Below, piece by piece: positions 59,026 to 64,000 of a DNA stretch of 64,000 nucleotides. How positions within the stretch are numbered: the first letter of the stretch is position 1; every line of letters starts with the position of its first letter. Where the stretch lies: NCBI GenBank assembly GCA_902825985.1, contig CADEDC010000008.1:1-64000 (forward strand), read 5' to 3'. The stretch is from an uncultured Acidobacteriota bacterium (GTDB lineage: Bacteria; Acidobacteriota; Vicinamibacteria; Vicinamibacterales; CAVVIG01). The notes beneath the pieces are model-generated. The model was not told the origin of the DNA and did not search any database. It saw nothing but the letters and a program-made list of their open reading frames with translations. A program made the translations under genes and the position numbers.

Positions 59026-60314
59026 GCGACGATGCGCTCCAGCGTCTCCCAGAAGCCGGGATACGAGATGATGACGGCATCCGAGCCTTCGACGCGCGAC
59101 GGGGCGGATCCGGCCAGGGCGGCAATGGCGAAGGCCATCGCCATGCGATGGTCGCCGCGGGCGTGCGCCGCTCCGCCTGACGGCGGACCGCCGCCGCGAA
59201 TGGCAAAGCCGTCGGGATACTCGTCGGCGTCGATGCCGAGGGCCCGGAAGCCGGTCACCAGCGTGGCGATGCGGTCGCTCTCCTTGACCCTCAGTTCCCT
59301 GGCGCCGTGGACGACGACCTCGCCGCCGTGTGCGGCCAGGGCGGCGATGGCAGGCAGCTCGTCGATCAGGCCCGGCACTTCGTCCGGGGCGATCTGTACG
59401 CTGCCGTGACGATCCGCCTCGACGACGATGGTGCCGCGCGGCTCGCCAGCTTCCGCGTGGGTCTCCGTCACCGTGACCCGTGCGCCGAAACGCCGCAGGA
59501 CGTCGAGCAGGCCGGTGCGGGTCGGATTCAGCCCGACGTCGGCGATCTCGATGCGGGAGCCGGGCAGCGCGGCGGCCGCGACGAGCCAGAAAGCCGCAGA
59601 GGAGAAGTCGCCCGGAATCGACACCTGACGCGCCATGCCCCGCTGTCCGCCCTGAACGGTCGTGGTCAGCCCGGTCACGTCGATGCGATAGCCGAACGTG
59701 ACGAGCGCCCGTTCGGTGTGGTCGCGGGTCTGGGCCGGTTCCGTGACGGTTGTCGATCCGTCGGCGTGCAGGCCGGCGAGCAGCACGGCGCTCTTGACCT
59801 GGGCGCTCGGCACGTCGGGCGCGAACGCAATGCCGTGCAGCGGTCCGCCATGGATCGTCAGCGGCGCGTGCCCGTCGGTCGCCTCGATACGGCCGCCCAT
59901 GCGGGTCAGGGGTTCCATGACCCGGCGCATCGGCCGCTGCGACAGGGACTCATCGCCGATCAGGGTCACGGTGAACGGTTGGGCGGCGAGCAGTCCCGTC
60001 ATCATCCGCATGGTCGTGCCGGAGTTGCCGGCGTCGAGCGGACCGGCTGGCGAACGCCAGTGATGGAAACCTCGTCCCACTAGAGAGACGGACCGCGAGG
60101 CCAGATCTTCCTCGATGGGCACGCCGAGGGCGGCAAGGCAGCTCAGCGTCGAGTGGCAGTCGGCCCCGGGGGCAAAATTGGTCAGTCGTGACGGTCCGTC
60201 GGCAAGCGCGGCGATCAGGGCGTAGCGATGAGCAATCGACTTGTCGCCCGGGACTTCGAGGCGTCCGGAGACGCGGCGAGCCGGGTTGATGGTGACGGCG
60301 GGCGCAGAAGGCAT
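59022..60314 (-). CDS. aroA: 3-phosphoshikimate 1-carboxyvinyltransferase (EPSP synthase)
   Basis: AroA joins phosphoenolpyruvate to shikimate 3-phosphate. The N-terminal PGDKSIAHRYALIAAL, the PEP-binding LDAGNSGTTMR, and the C-terminal RVKESDRI and GDHRMAMAFAIAAL signatures are all intact. I chose the ATG at 60314 (430 aa), which gives the normal ~430-aa enzyme; the frame is open 26 codons further. It diverges from the RsbW-type gene. Confidence 0.95.
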   Translation of the reverse strand: MPSAPAVTINPARRVSGRLEVPGDKSIAHRYALIAALADGPSRLTNFAPGADCHSTLSCLAALGVPIEEDLASRSVSLVGRGFHHWRSPAGPLDAGNSGTTMRMMTGLLAAQPFTVTLIGDESLSQRPMRRVMEPLTRMGGRIEATDGHAPLTIHGGPLHGIAFAPDVPSAQVKSAVLLAGLHADGSTTVTEPAQTRDHTERALVTFGYRIDVTGLTTTVQGGQRGMARQVSIPGDFSSAAFWLVAAAALPGSRIEIADVGLNPTRTGLLDVLRRFGARVTVTETHAEAGEPRGTIVVEADRHGSVQIAPDEVPGLIDELPAIAALAAHGGEVVVHGARELRVKESDRIATLVTGFRALGIDADEYPDGFAIRGGGPPSGGAAHARGDHRMAMAFAIAALAGSAPSRVEGSDAVIISYPGFWETLERIVA

Positions 60315-60338
60315 CCGCAGGATCTTACGCCAGTCGGC

Positions 60339-60367
60339 TTGACATCGCGGAACAGATGGGATGGTAT
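60339..60367 (+). promoter_or_regulatory. Candidate promoter of the RsbW-type gene
   Basis: TTGACA (60339-60344, perfect -35) is followed after 17 bases by TGGTAT (60362-60367), a poor -10. The start site would lie within about 10-15 bases of the ATG at 60380. The -35 is convincing; the -10 is weak. Confidence 0.45.
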
Positions 60368-60379
60368 TCAGTCGGGCCC

Positions 60380-60838
60380 ATGACGGTGACACACCCGCGC
60401 ATGCTGCGTCTCGAGTTTTCCAGCGTCTTCGACATGGTCGACTTCGTCCAGGTCGTCAGCGATCACGTGGGCCGCGAGATCGGCCTCGACGAGGACGCCA
60501 TGCACTGGGTCGGCGTGGCCATCCGCGAGTGCGTGATCAACGCCATCAAGCACGGCAACCAGAACGACGCGGCGAAGCGCGTGTTCGTCGAGTTCACCTC
60601 CGGCGGCTCGCGTGACCTGCCCGAACTCACCATCAGCGTCCGCGATCAGGGTGACGGCTTCGATCCGGATACCCTCGCCGACCCGCTGGCGCCCGAGAAC
60701 CTGCTCAAGTCGAGCGGCCGGGGCATCTTCCTCATCCGCAGCTTCATGGACGACGTGCGGCTGACCCGCGTGCCCGATGGCGGCATGGAGATCCGGATGA
60801 CGAAGCGGGCGCAGTCCCCGGCCAACCCAACCGCATGA
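60380..60838 (+). CDS. RsbW/SpoIIAB-type ATP-binding regulator
   Basis: This 152-aa protein is a stand-alone GHKL ATPase domain: N-box IRECVINAIKHGNQND, then SVRDQGDGFDPD and GRGIFLIRSFMDDV. Such proteins are anti-sigma factors and serine kinases acting on anti-anti-sigma partners. No STAS partner or group B sigma factor is next to it, so its target is elsewhere. I chose the ATG at 60380. It is followed by the phosphatase gene 31 bases downstream. Confidence 0.85.
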   Translation: MTVTHPRMLRLEFSSVFDMVDFVQVVSDHVGREIGLDEDAMHWVGVAIRECVINAIKHGNQNDAAKRVFVEFTSGGSRDLPELTISVRDQGDGFDPDTLADPLAPENLLKSSGRGIFLIRSFMDDVRLTRVPDGGMEIRMTKRAQSPANPTA

Positions 60839-60869
60839 CGGCTTCGTGCCCTGCGACCGCCTGCCGCTC

Positions 60870-61682
60870 ATGACCCACGATCCCCTCCTGCTGACGACCG
60901 CCGTGGAAGCGGTCACTCGCGCCGGCGCGATGATGATGGCGCGCCTCGGTCAGGACGTCCGCATCGACAAGAAGGGCGCCATCGACCTCGTCACCGAGGT
61001 CGACCTCGCCATCGAGCGGACGTTTCGCGCCCTCATCGCCGACCGGTTTCCGACCCACGCCGTGCTGGGCGAGGAGTTCGGCGGCGCGGCCGAGGCCCCG
61101 GCCGGCCCGTGCTGGGTGTTCGACCCGATTGACGGGACCACGAACTTTGCCCACGGCCTGCCCATCTTCTGCTCGTCGGTTGCGCTCGAAGTCGACGGTG
61201 ACGCCCAGGTGGCGGCGATTTTCGACCCCTCACGCCAGGAACTGTTCACCGCCGAGCGCGGCGGCGGCGCGCGGCTCAATGGCCGGCCCATCCACGTCTC
61301 ACGGGCCGACCGCATCGTCGACGCGATGCTGGTCACCGGATTCCCGTACGACGTGCACCAGCGCGTCGAGGAGATTGTCGGCCTGTTCGCCGCCTTCGTC
61401 GGACAGGCGCGTGCGGTGCGCCGCCTCGGATCGGCCGCCATCGACCTCTGCTACGTTGCGGCCGGCCGGCTCGACGGATTCTGGGAGAGCGACCTCAAGC
61501 CGTGGGACATCGCCGGCGGGGCGCTCATCCTCCAGGAGGCGGGCGGCCGCATCACGACGTATGACGGCGGGCGGTTCTCGTCGCGTGGCCGCCAGGTGGT
61601 CGCCAGCAATACGGTCCTGCACGATCAGATGATCGCGATTGTGCGCGACTTCGAGTCGCGGCAATCCGGGCCGCACCGCTGA
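60870..61682 (+). CDS. suhB: Inositol-1-monophosphatase family protein (SuhB-like)
   Basis: This metal-dependent phosphatase of 270 aa has the sites GEEFGG, WVFDPIDGTTNFAHG and the C-terminal LKPWDIAGGALIL. The lithium-sensitive family includes inositol monophosphatase, and SuhB also aids rRNA transcription in enterobacteria. The precise substrate is not clear. I chose the ATG at 60870 instead of a GTG at 60846. Confidence 0.9.
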   Translation: MTHDPLLLTTAVEAVTRAGAMMMARLGQDVRIDKKGAIDLVTEVDLAIERTFRALIADRFPTHAVLGEEFGGAAEAPAGPCWVFDPIDGTTNFAHGLPIFCSSVALEVDGDAQVAAIFDPSRQELFTAERGGGARLNGRPIHVSRADRIVDAMLVTGFPYDVHQRVEEIVGLFAAFVGQARAVRRLGSAAIDLCYVAAGRLDGFWESDLKPWDIAGGALILQEAGGRITTYDGGRFSSRGRQVVASNTVLHDQMIAIVRDFESRQSGPHR

Positions 61683-61783
61683 CCTTAGGCGTCGCCACCG
61701 GCTCGCCCGGACTGTCGCTTCCAGCGGACACTGCGTGTGCCCCTGCCCGAAATCCTTCGCTAAATCGCGAGCTCGGCTGGCAT

Positions 61784-61840
61784 CCGTCATGCTCTGACGG
61801 AGGCAGGGCGCTGGAATCGCCCGGGCGTCGGCGCCCGGGC
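61784..61840 (+). promoter_or_regulatory. Two perfect hairpins in the leader of the beta-barrel gene
   Basis: CCGTCA-TGCTC-TGACGG (61784-61800) and GCCCGGGCG-TCGG-CGCCCGGGC (61819-61840) are perfect stems of 6 and 9 bp. The second ends 24 bases before the ATG, just ahead of the AAGGAG ribosome site. Neither is followed by a U tract. They may be leader structure, or the second could be the suhB terminator. Confidence 0.45.
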
Positions 61841-61864
61841 CATGCTCCCGCACAAGGAGTGCTC

Positions 61865-62578
61865 ATGCGTCGACTGTTTTCGTCTGGGGTGGTCGCGGCA
61901 ATCGCAATGACGGCCGTGTTGACGGCGCCGTCCGTCAGCTACGCCCAGCAGGCCCTGTCGTTCAACCTCGGCGGGTTCGTTCCGAGAGGCGAGACCTCGC
62001 GCAGCACCGACGACGTGCTGCGCAACAACCTGAATGCCGGCGGCGACTCGCTGCTCTTCGAGGTCAGCGACTTCAACAACGTGACCGTCGGCGTCGAATG
62101 GCTCATCGGCCTCAATGACTTCATCGATGCCGGCCTCGGCGTCGGCTACTACTCGGAGACGGTGCCGAGCATCTATGCCGACCTCGTCAACGCCAACGGC
62201 CGGGAGATCGAGCAGGACCTGTCGCTCCGCGTCGTGCCGTTCACCGCGACGCTGCGCTTTCTGCCGATTGGCCGCCGCGACGCGTTCACGCCGTACATCG
62301 GCGGCGGCGTCGGGGTGATGCGCTTCCGATATCGGGAGTCGGGGGAATTCGTCGACGTGCGCGACAACATCTTCCAGGACACGTTCACGGCGACGGGCGC
62401 CGCGGCCGGTCCGGTGATCCTGGGTGGCGCCCGATTCCCCATCGGCGGGCTCGACGTCGGCGGGGAGGTGCGGTACCAGCACGCGATCGGTGACATCTCA
62501 GCCGAAGACGATTTCCTCGGCACCGAGATCGACCTCGGCGGCTTCTCCTATCTGCTGACGTTCACCGTCAAGTTCTGA
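61865..62578 (+). CDS. Outer-membrane beta-barrel protein
   Basis: A signal peptide (cleavage near SYAQQ) is followed by alternating beta strands consistent with an eight-stranded barrel (VEWLIGLNDFIDAGLGVGYY, FTPYIGGGVGVMRFRY, GGEVRYQHAIGD). It ends with FTVKF, a terminal aromatic as used by the BAM complex. Length is 237 aa from ATG 61865 with AAGGAG upstream. The role is unknown; small barrels of this shape are structural or adhesion proteins. Confidence 0.83.
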   Translation: MRRLFSSGVVAAIAMTAVLTAPSVSYAQQALSFNLGGFVPRGETSRSTDDVLRNNLNAGGDSLLFEVSDFNNVTVGVEWLIGLNDFIDAGLGVGYYSETVPSIYADLVNANGREIEQDLSLRVVPFTATLRFLPIGRRDAFTPYIGGGVGVMRFRYRESGEFVDVRDNIFQDTFTATGAAAGPVILGGARFPIGGLDVGGEVRYQHAIGDISAEDDFLGTEIDLGGFSYLLTFTVKF

Positions 62579-62601
62579 CGTCCGCGTCCGCCCAGACACC
62601 G

Positions 62602-62641
62602 CGCACGTCGAGACCGGCTGCTTGTCCGGCTCCGACGTGCG
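62602..62641 (+). terminator. Large hairpin after the beta-barrel gene
   Basis: CGCACGTCG (62602-62610) and CGACGTGCG (62633-62641) form a 9-bp stem around an inner CCGG/CCGG stem, 23 bases after the stop codon. There is no U tract, so it may act as a 3' stabilising structure or Rho-assisted terminator. The stem is certain. Confidence 0.45.
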
Positions 62642-62729
62642 GCGGTGCCGTCCGCCGCGCCATTTCCTGCCCTGCCGCCGCCCCTGCCCGTGCCGCGTCC
62701 GCCCGACGGTATAATCCGACGTTTACATC

Positions 62730-63329
62730 ATGAGACGATTCGTCGACTGGATACAGTCGATCGCCATCACGCTGGGTGCGCCCGGCCTCTTCATCATCGG
62801 CTTCCTCGACTCGTCGTTCCTGTCGTTCCCGGAAGTCAACGACCTGCTGCTCGTCCTGATGGTCATCGAGCACCCGCATCGGATGGTGCTGTATGCCGCG
62901 AGTGCGACGCTGGGATCGCTGGCCGGCTGCCTGGCGCTCTACACCGTCGGTCGCAAGGGGGGCGATGCCTTCATCCGCAAACGGTTCGGATCGGGCTCGG
63001 TCGATCGGACCCTCCGGCTGATTCAACGCAACGGCGTGCTGGCGATCCTGATTCCGGCCCTCCTGCCGCCGCCGGCCCCCTTCAAGATCTTCGTTCTGCT
63101 GGCCGGTATCGCCGGCATTTCGCCGGGACGGTTCACGACGGCGATCCTGGTTGGCCGCGGCGTCCGCTACTTCGGCGAGGGGCTGCTGGCGCTCTACTAC
63201 GGCGAGCAGGCAACCGCCTTCATCGAGGAGAACAGCGCCACCGTCGGGCTGTGGCTGGTCGGACTGCTGGTGGCCGGCGCCCTGGGCTACTGGGGCTGGC
63301 GCAAAAGGCGGGCCCGGACGGGGCAATAA
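62730..63329 (+). CDS. DedA/VTT-family membrane protein
   Basis: This 199-aa protein has about five hydrophobic segments and the family region FIIGFLDSSFLSFPEVNDLLL, the TLGSLAGCLALYTVGR glycine-rich segment and ILIPALLPPPAPFKIF. DedA proteins are linked to undecaprenyl-phosphate or phospholipid flipping, which fits the glycosyltransferase next door. A TATAAT box lies at 62710-62715, 14 bases before the ATG, without a clear -35 box. Confidence 0.87.
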   Translation: MRRFVDWIQSIAITLGAPGLFIIGFLDSSFLSFPEVNDLLLVLMVIEHPHRMVLYAASATLGSLAGCLALYTVGRKGGDAFIRKRFGSGSVDRTLRLIQRNGVLAILIPALLPPPAPFKIFVLLAGIAGISPGRFTTAILVGRGVRYFGEGLLALYYGEQATAFIEENSATVGLWLVGLLVAGALGYWGWRKRRARTGQ

Positions 63330-63348
63330 ACTATACTTTCTGCGGCCG

Positions 63349-64000
63349 ATGATCGAGCTGAGCGTTGTCATTCCGATTCGCAACGAAGCGCAGTCCCTCG
63401 ACGACCTCTATCGCGAGTTGACCGCCGCGTTGGAGACGTACGGGCGTCCCTACGAGGTGCTGGTCATCGACGACGGCAGCACCGACGACAGCTTCGCGAT
63501 CCTGTCGCGCCTCCAATTGGCCGACGCGCGCTGGCGGATCATCCGCTTCCGCCGCAACTTCGGGCAGACGGCGGCGTTCTCGGCCGGCTTCGCGCACGCG
63601 AGGGGCCGCTTCATCGTCACCTCGGACGGCGACCTGCAGAACGACCCGCGCGACATCGCCGGCATGGTCGAGCGGCTGGAGCGCGGCGACTTCGATATCG
63701 TCTGCGGCTGGCGCAAGGAGCGCAAGGACGCGTTCATGTCGCGGCTGCTGCCGTCGATGCTGGCGAATCGCCTCATCTCGTGGGCCACCGGGGTGCGCCT
63801 GCACGACTACGGCTGCTCGCTCAAGGTGTTTCGCGCCGAAGTGGTCAAGCCGCTGAAGCTGTATGGCGAGATGCATCGCTTCATCCCGGCGATTGCGAGC
63901 GAGCAGGGGGTCCGAATCGACGAGGTCGTCGTCAACCATCGCGCGCGGAGGTTCGGCTCGTCCAAGTACGGCATCTCGCGCACCGTCCGGGTCGTGCTCG
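63349..64000 (+). CDS. Family 2 glycosyltransferase, 3' end cut by window
   Basis: The first 217 residues show the GT-A fold of a dolichol/polyprenyl-phosphate-sugar synthase-like transferase. VVIPIRNEAQSL and VLVIDDGSTDDS form the nucleotide site, and the DGDLQNDP segment holds the metal-binding acids. GSSKYGISRT near the edge is typical before the C-terminal membrane helices of polyprenyl-phosphate glycosyltransferases, which lie outside the window. It starts at ATG 63349, 19 bases after the DedA gene. Confidence 0.9.
   Translation, partial: MIELSVVIPIRNEAQSLDDLYRELTAALETYGRPYEVLVIDDGSTDDSFAILSRLQLADARWRIIRFRRNFGQTAAFSAGFAHARGRFIVTSDGDLQNDPRDIAGMVERLERGDFDIVCGWRKERKDAFMSRLLPSMLANRLISWATGVRLHDYGCSLKVFRAEVVKPLKLYGEMHRFIPAIASEQGVRIDEVVVNHRARRFGSSKYGISRTVRVVL

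Overview
The window is a compact, GC-rich (roughly two-thirds G+C) bacterial chromosome segment of housekeeping genes with short intergenic gaps, many ATGA/GTGA start-stop overlaps and strong third-position G/C bias, which produces many long antisense shadow frames. I see no insertion sequence, prophage, integrase or CRISPR array. Gene content (HspR-controlled cbpA-clpB, an RNase J, a DUF3467 protein, a full system I cytochrome c maturation operon, outer-membrane barrels, lipoproteins) points to a didermic, respiring heterotroph. My best guess is Acidobacteriota, perhaps Vicinamibacteria-like. That assignment is inference; there is no 16S rRNA gene here.

Layout. 1-11 kb: leucyl aminopeptidase (cut by the window edge), a tiny membrane protein, then a long leftward block: AMIN/amidase_3 cell-wall amidase, FtsK, RNase J with a structured leader, RsmA, a minimal zincin, endonuclease III, a DUF3467 protein and LexA. 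11-15 kb: PfkB kinase, coiled-coil methyltransferase, polytopic membrane protein. 15-17 kb: an ECF sigma/anti-sigma/periplasmic-sensor trio behind an ECF-type promoter. 17-22 kb: recG-rsmD-coaD-aminotransferase, a CoA-binding protein and a CDGSH protein. 22-31 kb: exported amidohydrolase, MFS transporter and the leftward stress operon hspR-cbpA-clpB-ftsH, whose promoter carries a HAIR-like operator. 31-38 kb: TerC protein overlapping a hybrid histidine kinase, then a TreZ/debranching-enzyme pair. 38-45 kb: S4 protein, lactate permease and a run of exported or lipoprotein genes including two zincins, ending in tRNA-Phe(GAA). 45-50 kb: recA with a conspicuous promoter region, a membrane hydrolase with a collagen-like tail, hbd-thiolase-dciA, maf. 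50.4-57.8 kb: the ccm operon. 57.8-64 kb: phosphoesterase, aroA-aroK, an RsbW-type ATPase, an inositol-monophosphatase-type enzyme, an outer-membrane barrel, a DedA protein and a glycosyltransferase cut by the right edge.

The most distinctive system is the ccm operon. Its CcmE carries CxxxY (Cys127, Tyr131) where the classical protein has the haem-binding histidine. Its CcmF is fused to a CcmH-like domain with an unusual five-cysteine cluster. Two uncharacterised genes, a CcmI-like zinc-ribbon protein and a 410-aa exported protein, sit translationally coupled between ccmF and ccmA, and two very small membrane-protein genes follow ccmC. No ccmG thioredoxin is present locally. Other points worth attention are the HspR operator, the RNase J leader, the 11-bp inverted repeat bounding an AT-rich block at the recA promoter, and the motif shared between the lexA and recA promoters.
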